Below are positions 1 through 5,289 of a stretch of 5,289 nt of DNA, in pieces. The translations under genes were made by a program, and so were the position numbers. Under the pieces are notes generated by a model. That model saw only the letters and a program-made list of their open reading frames with translations. It did not search any database and was not told the DNA's origin. Each line of letters begins with the position of its first letter. The stretch's first letter is position 1. This DNA is from Actinomycetes bacterium (GTDB lineage: Bacteria > Actinomycetota > Actinomycetes > Streptosporangiales > Streptosporangiaceae), in NCBI GenBank assembly GCA_025964635.1, contig JAOPYP010000499.1:1-5289 (forward strand), in the 5' to 3' direction.

Positions 1-1
1 G

Positions 2-1099
2 GTGGTCACCTGGCGATTGCTCGCTGTAATGACCGGCCTCGTGGCGCTGCTCGCCGCCGCCTGTTCCGGCGTGCCTACCCGGGCGGCCGCCCCGGCCGCG
101 GAACGGACCGCGGCCCATCCTGAGGCCGGCGCCCGCACGTCCGGGTCGGCCCGGACGTCCCAGCCCACCGGTAGTCCAGGCCCGGTCACCCTGGCTTTCG
201 CCGGGGACGTGCACTTCACCGGCCGCACCGCGCGCCTGCTGCACGACCCCGCGACCGCGTTCGGGCCGATCAGCTCGGTGCTCAAGTCGGCCGACTTCAC
301 CGCGGTGAACCTCGAGACCGCGGTCACCGGCCGGGGCACACCCCAGCCGAAGACGTATCACTTCCGCACCAACCCGGAGGCGTTCACCGCCCTCCGCGAC
401 GGCGGGGTCGACCTGGTCACCATGGCCAACAACCACGTCCTCGACTTCGGCCAGCGGGGGCTGGCGGATACGCTCGCTGCGGCCCGGTCCGCCCGGTTCC
501 CGTACGTGGGAATCGGCACCAACGCCGCCGCGGCCTGGGCGCCCTATGTCACGACGATCAACGGTGTGAAGATCGCGATCATCGGGGTGTCACAGGTCGC
601 GGAGCTCGCGTCCTCCTGGGTGGCGACCCGGTCCCGGCCGGGGGAGGCCAACGCGATCAACGTGCCCCGCACGCTCGCCGCCGTCCGGGCCGCCAGGCGG
701 CTCGCCCCGGTCGTCATCGTGTTCATGCACTGGGGTACCGAGGGCCAGGCCTGCCCTGACCCCAACCAGATGTCGCTGGCCCCGAAGCTGGCGGCCGCGG
801 GCGCCAGCATCATCATCGGGGCGCACGCCCACATGCTGCAGGGATCCGGCTGGCTCGGCCACACGTTCGTGGCCTACGGCATGGGCAACTTCCTCTGGTG
901 GGAGCACTCGTACAGCACCGCCACCGGGGTGCTGGAGCTCACGCTGCATCCCCGCGCGCCGCTGACTGACCGTTTCATCCCCGCCGTGGTGTCGCGGACC
1001 GGCCAGCCGGTCGTTCTCCGGGGCGGCCAGGCCCGCCGGGCCGCCGCGCACTACGCCAGCCTGCGGGCCTGCTCGGGGCTGGCCCGGCGGCCCTCCTGA
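2..1099 (+). CDS. CapA-family (PGA_cap) metallophosphatase-like lipoprotein
   Basis: Probable surface-anchored protein of the CapA/PgsA family, named for poly-gamma-glutamate capsule synthesis. In most bacteria that carry only this one gene, the true substrate is unknown. Residues 1-20 form a hydrophobic signal segment with Arg5, ending in an LLAAAC lipobox-like site, so Cys21 is the likely lipidated residue. The Ala at -3 makes this a weaker lipobox than the usual Leu. Residues 22-60 are an Ala/Pro/Ser/Thr-rich linker. The catalytic-type domain follows, with the family motifs in order: AGD (67-69), NLE (103-105), NNH (143-145), HWG (243-245), GAHAH (273-277) and GNF (295-297). These Asp/Asn/His positions are the expected metal-site residues. 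The length of 365 aa is normal for the family. The GTG at 2 is used because the in-frame ATG at 29 would remove the basic n-region. The true start could lie upstream of the window, and no ribosome site can be seen. No pgsB/pgsC (capB/capC) partners are visible, so capsule synthesis is not supported by context. Confidence 0.88.
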   Translation: MVTWRLLAVMTGLVALLAAACSGVPTRAAAPAAERTAAHPEAGARTSGSARTSQPTGSPGPVTLAFAGDVHFTGRTARLLHDPATAFGPISSVLKSADFTAVNLETAVTGRGTPQPKTYHFRTNPEAFTALRDGGVDLVTMANNHVLDFGQRGLADTLAAARSARFPYVGIGTNAAAAWAPYVTTINGVKIAIIGVSQVAELASSWVATRSRPGEANAINVPRTLAAVRAARRLAPVVIVFMHWGTEGQACPDPNQMSLAPKLAAAGASIIIGAHAHMLQGSGWLGHTFVAYGMGNFLWWEHSYSTATGVLELTLHPRAPLTDRFIPAVVSRTGQPVVLRGGQARRAAAHYASLRACSGLARRPS

Positions 1100-1106
1100 C
1101 CGCCGG
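1084..1106 (+). terminator. Candidate GC hairpin at the end of the capA-like gene
   Basis: CCGGCGG (1084-1090) pairs perfectly with CCGCCGG (1100-1106) around a 9-nt loop that contains the TGA stop of the upstream gene. No T-run follows. It could be a U-less actinobacterial terminator or simply a chance stem in GC-rich DNA. Confidence 0.25.
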
Positions 1107-1164
1107 TCGCGTGGAGCCAGGCCGGCCTGTCTCACTGGCCTCAGGGCCGCGCGGCACCGGGCGG

Positions 1165-1178
1165 TAGGCTGGTGGTCA
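1165..1178 (+). promoter_or_regulatory. -10 box giving a probable leaderless fumC transcript
   Basis: TAGGCT at 1165-1170 matches the actinobacterial TANNNT -10 consensus. Seven bases separate it from the ATG at 1178, so the expected transcription start falls on or next to the A of the start codon. No purine-rich ribosome site precedes the ATG, which fits leaderless translation. No TTGAC-like -35 is recognisable at 1140-1147. Leaderless genes are common in actinobacteria; assigning this site is inference from spacing. Confidence 0.5.
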
Positions 1179-2656
1179 TGGCTGAGGGCAGTGACGCGGC
1201 CCCGGAGATCCTCGATCTGCCCATCGGGCTGGATGCGACCGGGACGCGGGCAGAGTTCGACAGCCTGGGCCAGGTCGAGGTGCCCGCCGACCGGTACTGG
1301 GGGGCCCAGACCCAGCGGAGCCTCGAGCACTTCAGCGTCGGCCACGACCGGATGCCCGCCGAGGTCTACCACGCGTACGGCTACGTGAAGAAGGCCGCGG
1401 CCCTGGTGAACACCCGGTCGGGCCGGATGCCGCCCTGGATGGGCCAGCTCATCCAGCGGGCCTGCGACGAGATCATCCGGGGCGAGCTGGACAGCGAGTT
1501 CCCGCTGCACGTGTTCCAGACCGGCTCGGGTACCCACTCCAACATGAACGTGAACGAGGTCATCGCCAACCGGTGCATCCAGCTGGCCGGGGGCACGCTC
1601 GGCTCGCAGCAGCCGGTGCATCCCAACGATCACGTCAACATGGCCCAGTCGAGCAACGACACGTTCCCGACCGCGATGCACATCGCCGCTTACACCATGG
1701 CTACCGGGCGGACGATCCCCGCGCTGCGCCGGCTGCGGGACGCCATCGCCCGCAACGCCGAGAAGTGGGCCGGCATCGTGAAGATCGGCCGGACGCATCT
1801 CCAGGACGCCACCCCGCTGACCGTCGGCCAGGAGTGGTCCGGGTACGCCGGCGCGCTCGACGACGCGATCGCCGAGGTCGAGCACGTCACCCACGGCCTG
1901 CTGCCGCTGGCCATGGGCGGGACCGCCGTCGGCACCGGGCTGAACGCGCCGGAAGGCTTCGGTGATGAGGTCGCCGCGGAGATCGCCGCGATGACCGGCG
2001 ACCCGTACGTGACCGCGGGCAACAAGTTCACCGCGCAGGCCACCCTGGACCGGATGGTCCGCGCGCACGGCGGGCTCAAGGCCGCGGCCGTCACCCTCTA
2101 CAAGATCGCCAACGACCTGCGCTGGCTGGGATCGGGCCCGCGGACCGGGCTCGGTGAGCTGATCCTGCCGTCCAACGAGCCCGGGTCGTCGATCATGCCG
2201 GGCAAGGTCAACCCGACCCAGGCCGAGGCCATGCTGATGGTCGCCATCCAGATCATCGCGTCCGACGTGGCCGTGACCATGGGCGGCGCGGAGGGCAACT
2301 TCGAGCTGAACGCGTTCCGCCCCATCGTCATCAGCAACTACCTCCACTCGGCGCTGATCATGGCGGACATGTGCGACCACCTGCGCGAGTTCATGATCGA
2401 GGGCACCCAGCTCAACGAGGTCACGCTCACCGCCAACATCGAGCGCTCGGTCATGATGGTCACCGCCCTGTCCCCGGTGATCGGCTACGACCGGGCCTCG
2501 GTCATCGCGCACTACGCCATCGACCACGACCTGACCCTCCGGCAGGCCGCGCTGGCCAACGGGGTCAGCGAGGACCTCTTCGACCGGGTGGTGGACCCGG
2601 TCGCCCTCACCCGCGGCGGCACCGCCGGCCCGTCAGGGGATTCCGGGACATCGTAA
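1178..2656 (+). CDS. fumC: Class II fumarate hydratase (fumarase C)
   Basis: Catalyses the reversible hydration of fumarate to L-malate in the TCA cycle. It is a cytoplasmic, iron-independent homotetramer of the fumarase/aspartase superfamily. Numbering is from the ATG (492 aa). Visible motifs are WGAQTQRS (41-48), SGTHSN (117-122), the second-site HPND (148-151), SSND (158-161), GRTHLQDATPL with the catalytic-type His207, and the superfamily signature GSSIMPGKVN (336-345), whose Ser337 corresponds to the catalytic serine on the mobile loop. All expected active-site residues are present. The protein is slightly longer than the usual 460-470 aa, with about 20 extra N-terminal residues before the conserved core and a Gly/Ser/Thr-rich tail. 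ATG 1178 is preferred over the in-frame GTG at 1172 because the -10 box ends at 1170, too close for a transcript to include that GTG. An aspartase or argininosuccinate lyase is unlikely given the close match to FumC throughout. Several residues resemble E. coli and mitochondrial fumarase more than the mycobacterial enzyme (see findings). Confidence 0.96.
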   Translation: MAEGSDAAPEILDLPIGLDATGTRAEFDSLGQVEVPADRYWGAQTQRSLEHFSVGHDRMPAEVYHAYGYVKKAAALVNTRSGRMPPWMGQLIQRACDEIIRGELDSEFPLHVFQTGSGTHSNMNVNEVIANRCIQLAGGTLGSQQPVHPNDHVNMAQSSNDTFPTAMHIAAYTMATGRTIPALRRLRDAIARNAEKWAGIVKIGRTHLQDATPLTVGQEWSGYAGALDDAIAEVEHVTHGLLPLAMGGTAVGTGLNAPEGFGDEVAAEIAAMTGDPYVTAGNKFTAQATLDRMVRAHGGLKAAAVTLYKIANDLRWLGSGPRTGLGELILPSNEPGSSIMPGKVNPTQAEAMLMVAIQIIASDVAVTMGGAEGNFELNAFRPIVISNYLHSALIMADMCDHLREFMIEGTQLNEVTLTANIERSVMMVTALSPVIGYDRASVIAHYAIDHDLTLRQAALANGVSEDLFDRVVDPVALTRGGTAGPSGDSGTS

Positions 2657-2670
2657 GAGGAGTAACGCCG

Positions 2671-2711
2671 GCGGTGGCGGTGATGCTGCTCTGGCGATCC
2701 GCCTCCACCGC
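2671..2711 (+). terminator. Candidate fumC terminator hairpin
   Basis: GCGGTGGCGG (2671-2680) pairs with CCTCCACCGC (2702-2711), 9 of 10 positions matched, around a 21-nt loop, starting 15 bases after the fumC stop. No T-tract follows. It may act as a U-less or bidirectional terminator between convergent genes. The long loop and lack of a T-run keep confidence modest. Confidence 0.35.
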
Positions 2712-2838
2712 GTACTTCAAGCCCAGCCGGTCATGATGGCCGCTCAGCCCGCCGTGGCGGTCCTGGGCGCGCTGGGGTTCACCGCCGGGAACGCGGCCGG
2801 GCCGGTCCGCGCCAGGGTCGCCTCCGTGCCGCGGCGCC

Positions 2839-2857
2839 GGGCGGTCCTGTCCCGCCC
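2839..2857 (-). terminator. Candidate hairpin downstream of the amidohydrolase gene
   Basis: GGGCGG (2839-2844) and CCGCCC (2852-2857) form a perfect 6-bp stem with a 7-nt loop. It lies 57 bases beyond the amidohydrolase stop on the - strand. There is no T-tract on either strand, so termination is only a possibility. Confidence 0.22.
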
Positions 2858-2889
2858 CCGTGGCCGGCCGCCGGACACCCTCAATTCTC

Positions 2890-2914
2890 CGCAACGGTTC
2901 TTTCGCGCAACGGT
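2890..2914. repeat. Short direct repeat CGCAACGGT, two copies
   Basis: CGCAACGGT occurs at 2890-2898 and 2906-2914, period 16 bp, in the less GC-rich stretch at the amidohydrolase stop codon. The second copy ends on the first base of the stop codon complement. The role is unknown; it could be chance or a small replication-slippage duplication. Confidence 0.35.
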
Positions 2915-4587
2915 CAGCGCCCGGGAACCAGGACGTCCCCCGACTGATAGGTAGGGGTCCCGTCCACCACGGTGGCCAGCACCGCGATGTCTGCGATCCG
3001 GTCCGGGGCGGCCGCGAGCGGGTTCTCGGCCAGCACCACGAAGTCGGCGAGCTTGCCCGGTTCGAGCGAGCCGATCTCGTCCTCCCGGTGCATCGCGGCG
3101 GCGGCCTGGGTGGTGTACAGGGCGAGCGCGTCCCGGGCCGTGAGCCGTTCGCCGGGCCCGAGCACCCGGCCGCCGGCGGTGCGCCGGGCCACGGCGTCGC
3201 GGAGGCCCAGGAGCGGGGCGGCGCTGATGACGGGGGCGTCGGAGGATCCGGCGACGGTGAGGCCCGCCCGCCGCCAGGACCCGAACGCGTAGAGCTGGTC
3301 GCTGTGGCCGGGGAACGCCTCGGCGAACCCGTCGCCGAGGGCGGACAGGAACCCGGGCTGGCTCACGATCACGATGCCGAGTTCCGCGGCCCGGGCCGTG
3401 AGCCGCGGGTACATCGCCCCGGCGTGCTCGATCCGGTGCCGCCGCGGGTTCCGTCGCGTCCCGGCGGTGCCCGCGGCGCGGGCTGGGCCTGGGGCGGGGG
3501 AGCCGGCCAGCCCCGTGTTGGCCAGCACCGCGGCGTAAGCGTCCAGCACGGTCTCGATGCCCCGGTCCCCCTGGGCGTGCACGGCGACCTGGAACCCCCG
3601 GGCATCGAACTCGCGGATCATCGCGGTCAGCTCGTCCCGGCCGAAGAACAGGATGCCGGAACCGTGCGGCGGGACCGGGTAGGTGCCGTGGATGGCGGCG
3701 GTGCGGCTGCTCATCCCGCCGTCGGCCCAGATCTTCACGGCCTCGGTGGCCAGCCGGCCGGAGTGCCGGCCCTGCAGGCCCTCGGCGACCAGCCAGTCCA
3801 CCTGATCGTGGACGACCAGGCCGTAGATCCGCTGGTGCAGCGCGCCGGCCTGGTCCGCCTCGGCGAACGCGGCGAACGTGTCCCGGCGCAGGTCCGCGTC
3901 GCAGGCCGCGGTGACGCCGAGCTCCGCGAGGTGCTGGCCGGCCCCCTCCATGAGCCGGGCCCGCTCCGCGGCGCCCATCCGGGTGATGTCCTCCCGCAGG
4001 TTCCGCTCGAACAGCGCGAACATCGGGCCCTCGAACACCACGCCGTCGAGCCGGCCCTCGCGGTCGCGGCCGAACGCGCCGCCCGGGGGATCGGGCTGCC
4101 CGTCCGCGAACCCGGCCGCCCGCAGCGCCGCGCTGTTCAGCACGCAGGCGTGCAGCGACGTGTGGTAGACCACGGCCGGGCGGTCCGGCACGGCCTGGTC
4201 CAGGTCGTCCCGGGTGGGATGCCGCCCTTCGCGCAGCCGGTACTCGACGTACCCGCTCCCCGTGACCCACGAGCCCTCCGGGGTGCGGGCACCCGCCTCG
4301 CGCAGCCGCGCCTGGATGGCCGGGATGTCCGGCGCGGACGGCTGGCTGCAGTCGGCGCGCGCCGCGAGGTAGCCGACGTCGGCGACGTGGCAGTGCGCGT
4401 CGATCAGCCCGGGGACCACGGTGGCCCCGCCCAGCCGGGCCACTGCCGCGCCCGGCCCGGCCGCCGCGCGGACCTCCCCCGGGTCGCCGACCGCGGCGAT
4501 CCGGCCATCCCGGACCAGCATGGCCCGGGCCGTCGCGCCGCCCGGGCTCATGGTGACGACGACCGCATCCTCGATGACCAGTTCCAC
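2914..4587 (-). CDS. YtcJ-like metal-dependent amidohydrolase (Amidohydro_3)
   Basis: Predicted cytoplasmic hydrolase of the amidohydrolase superfamily, YtcJ/AepA-like branch. Members cleave amide or related C-N bonds, and the substrate cannot be read from sequence. Numbering is from GTG 4587 (557 aa, normal for the family). Residues 1-60 form the N-terminal beta-sandwich part. The metal-site motifs then follow in order: DAHCH (63-67), VKIWADG with Lys285 (284-290), VHAQGDR with His337, HRIEH (384-388), and GSSDAPV with the probable catalytic Asp450. The C-terminal LEPGKLADFVVL (508-519) is the typical return to the beta-sandwich. No signal peptide or membrane segment is seen. The frame stays open 50 codons upstream to an ATG at 4737. 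That extension is Gly/Arg/Ala-rich and lacks family similarity, while GTG 4587 begins exactly at the conserved VELVIEDA strand and sits 7 bases after a -10 box. An Ala/Gly/Pro/Arg-rich segment at 362-383 looks like a loop insertion. The gene converges on fumC and lies downstream of a transporter on the same strand. Confidence 0.9.
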   Translation of the reverse strand: MELVIEDAVVVTMSPGGATARAMLVRDGRIAAVGDPGEVRAAAGPGAAVARLGGATVVPGLIDAHCHVADVGYLAARADCSQPSAPDIPAIQARLREAGARTPEGSWVTGSGYVEYRLREGRHPTRDDLDQAVPDRPAVVYHTSLHACVLNSAALRAAGFADGQPDPPGGAFGRDREGRLDGVVFEGPMFALFERNLREDITRMGAAERARLMEGAGQHLAELGVTAACDADLRRDTFAAFAEADQAGALHQRIYGLVVHDQVDWLVAEGLQGRHSGRLATEAVKIWADGGMSSRTAAIHGTYPVPPHGSGILFFGRDELTAMIREFDARGFQVAVHAQGDRGIETVLDAYAAVLANTGLAGSPAPGPARAAGTAGTRRNPRRHRIEHAGAMYPRLTARAAELGIVIVSQPGFLSALGDGFAEAFPGHSDQLYAFGSWRRAGLTVAGSSDAPVISAAPLLGLRDAVARRTAGGRVLGPGERLTARDALALYTTQAAAAMHREDEIGSLEPGKLADFVVLAENPLAAAPDRIADIAVLATVVDGTPTYQSGDVLVPGR

Positions 4588-4596
4588 CCGTGGAAC
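4581..4596. promoter_or_regulatory. 16-bp palindrome over the amidohydrolase start (possible operator)
   Basis: GTTCCAC (4581-4587) and GTGGAAC (4590-4596) are perfect inverted arms separated by CC. The palindrome covers the GTG start codon and reaches into the last base of the -10 box. A dimeric repressor bound here would block transcription initiation. A binding role is inferred from position and symmetry only. Confidence 0.4.
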
Positions 4597-4600
4597 CCTA
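4587..4600 (-). promoter_or_regulatory. -10 box for a probable leaderless amidohydrolase transcript
   Basis: On the - strand TAGGGT (4600 down to 4595) matches TANNNT and is followed by exactly 7 bases before the GTG at 4587, the same spacing as at fumC. No ribosome site is present. No good -35 is seen near 4618-4624 (the bases there read TCCCGG on the - strand), which could mean dependence on an activator. Confidence 0.5.
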
Positions 4601-4630
4601 CGTGGCCCCGCCGCCCGGCCGGGAGAGCCT

Positions 4631-4662
4631 GGCTCAACGCAGTTTCGGCTCAGGGCAGTTCC
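4631..4662. repeat. Tandem 16-bp imperfect direct repeat upstream of the amidohydrolase
   Basis: GGCTCAACGCAGTTTC (4631-4646) is followed directly by GGCTCAGGGCAGTTCC (4647-4662), with 13 of 16 positions identical. Relative to a transcription start at 4587 the repeats cover roughly -44 to -75, just upstream of the expected -35. This is where an activator acting on a promoter without a -35 would bind. Function is inferred. The remaining 4663-4764 contains no recognised feature. Confidence 0.45.
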
Positions 4663-4764
4663 GATAGCGCGCCCGACTGGGGAGCCGCGCCGCCAGCCGC
4701 CTCCGCCGCGGGCTGCACCGCCCGCCGCCTCCGCCATGTCCCTGAAGGGTTCCCCGCGGGTGGG

Positions 4765-5289
4765 CTAGCGGCTGGTGGCGAACTCGCCGGCGCGGATTGA
4801 GGGGAGGTCGTCCTCACCTTCGATGAGGTGGCTGTGGCTGAGCGCCGAGACGCCGCCGATGATCAGGGCCAGGGCCAGGGCCTCCACGGCCAGGTCCAGC
4901 ACCCCGGTCTGCATGTGCTCACTGAACAGGAACAGCCCGAGCAGGCTGGCCGACAGCGGGTCGAGGATGGTGAACCCGGGCTGGGACGCGGCGAGCGGGC
5001 CCGCCGCCAGTGCGTGCGAGGCCAGCAGCAGGGTCCCCGCGCCCGCCGCGATCAGTACGTACAGCGACCAGTTGGTCACGATGGCCTCGATGCCGTCGCC
5101 CAGGTGCGAGCTCAGCTCCTTGATCACCGCCGCGACGAAGCCCCACGCGACCCCGGTGGCCGCGCCGAGCACCGCGGCGCGGCGGGACGGTGCGGCGCCG
5201 GGACGGCGGCCCAGGCCGAAGGCCACGGCCAGGGCGATGAGGACCACGGCCAGCGACGCCAGCCCGGCCAGCCACCACAGCGTGCCGGG
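4765..5289 (-). CDS. EamA/DMT-family membrane transporter, C-terminal part
   Basis: Integral membrane protein of the drug/metabolite transporter superfamily. Substrate and direction are unknown. The frame is open to the window edge, giving 174 residues. The family usually has about 280-300 aa and ten helices, so roughly 110-130 N-terminal residues lie outside. An in-frame GTG at 5247 is internal to a helix and not a credible start. Hydrophobic segments lie at about 4-27, 38-57, 75-94, 101-122 and 128-150, fitting the last half of the protein. The stretch with GPLAASQPGFTILDP (97-111), followed by SLLGLFLFSEH, is typical of DMT proteins near the penultimate helix. Residues 151-174 form a short hydrophilic acidic tail (HSHLIEGEDD), presumably cytoplasmic. 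The stop is TAG at 4765-4767. The amidohydrolase start follows 177 bp downstream on the same strand, so joint function is possible but co-transcription is unproven. Confidence 0.82.
   Translation of the reverse strand, partial: PGTLWWLAGLASLAVVLIALAVAFGLGRRPGAAPSRRAAVLGAATGVAWGFVAAVIKELSSHLGDGIEAIVTNWSLYVLIAAGAGTLLLASHALAAGPLAASQPGFTILDPLSASLLGLFLFSEHMQTGVLDLAVEALALALIIGGVSALSHSHLIEGEDDLPSIRAGEFATSR

Larger units (their letters stand above)
2657..2913. other. Convergent intergenic spacer with two doubtful small frames
   Basis: This spacer lies between the ends of fumC (+) and the amidohydrolase (-). AGAGGAG at 2656-2662 looks like a good ribosome site directly after the fumC stop. A 20-codon frame begins at GTG 2674 (11-nt spacing) and ends at TGA 2734-2736. 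Its stop overlaps an ATG at 2733 by the ATGA arrangement typical of translational coupling. That second frame runs 73 codons to 2954, entering the tail of the opposite-strand gene. It is hydrophobic at residues 1-25 and then Arg/Pro-rich. I recognise neither product. Third positions are GC-rich until about 2875, but this means little in DNA of this composition. From about 2880 to 2910 the sequence is noticeably less GC-rich. Confidence 0.25.

Noticed and set aside
1118..1129. Perfect 12-bp palindrome CAGGCCGGCCTG between the capA-like gene and fumC
   Set aside because: It is built around GGCCGGCC, which is frequent by chance in this DNA. It has no loop to form a terminator and lies upstream of the expected -35 without further support.
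590..2527. A 645-codon open frame on the - strand opposite the capA-like gene and fumC
   Set aside because: It is antisense to two well-recognised proteins, and its translation is Gly/Arg/Asp/Val-rich with no domain. Such frames arise from the lack of AT-rich stop codons in GC-rich coding DNA.
2744..4270. A 508-codon - strand frame overlapping the amidohydrolase in another frame
   Set aside because: It is extremely Arg/Gly/Pro/Ala-rich with no motif, and it lies within a confidently identified gene on the same strand.
4588..4737. A 50-residue N-terminal extension of the amidohydrolase starting at ATG 4737
   Set aside because: The residues are low-complexity and unlike the family. The region also holds the direct repeats, -10 box and palindrome, and GTG 4587 coincides with the start of the conserved fold.
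4740..4760. Small inverted repeats CCCTGAAGGG and CCCGCGGG just after the transporter stop
   Set aside because: The arms are only 4 bp each, with no T-run. They are too short to call a terminator in DNA this GC-rich.
2860..4800. A 646-codon open frame on the + strand opposite the amidohydrolase
   Set aside because: The - strand frame carries all metal-site motifs in order. The + frame has no recognisable motif and a biased Gly/Arg/Pro/Val composition, so it is an antisense shadow.

Overview
This window most likely comes from a high-GC Gram-positive actinomycete. The DNA is very GC-rich, nearly all third codon positions in the genes are G or C, GTG starts are used, and two genes appear to have TANNNT -10 boxes placed for leaderless transcription. 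The order cannot be fixed from the sequence alone.

Layout. On the + strand: a CapA-family lipoprotein with a metallophosphatase-like fold (2-1099; the start sits at the window edge), then after a 78-bp gap a class II fumarase, fumC (1178-2656), with its own apparent promoter. A convergent spacer of about 257 bp (2657-2913) holds hairpins, a short direct repeat and two unconvincing small frames. On the - strand: a YtcJ-like metal-dependent amidohydrolase (2914-4587), preceded in transcription order by a 177-bp upstream region (4588-4764) with a -10 box, a 16-bp palindrome over the start and a tandem 16-bp repeat. Last comes the C-terminal part of an EamA/DMT-type membrane transporter (4765-5289), whose N-terminus lies beyond the window.

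How the genes relate. fumC is a central-metabolism gene (TCA cycle). CapA is a surface protein of uncertain role. The amidohydrolase and the transporter lie head-to-tail on one strand and could form a small uptake-or-export plus hydrolysis unit. The amidohydrolase, however, seems to have its own regulated promoter, so strict co-transcription is not assumed.

No exotic defence, mobile or RNA system was found. The most interesting parts are the organised regulatory region in front of the amidohydrolase, the proteobacterial/mitochondrial-type residues in an actinobacterial-looking fumarase, and the matching leaderless promoter geometry of the two central genes.
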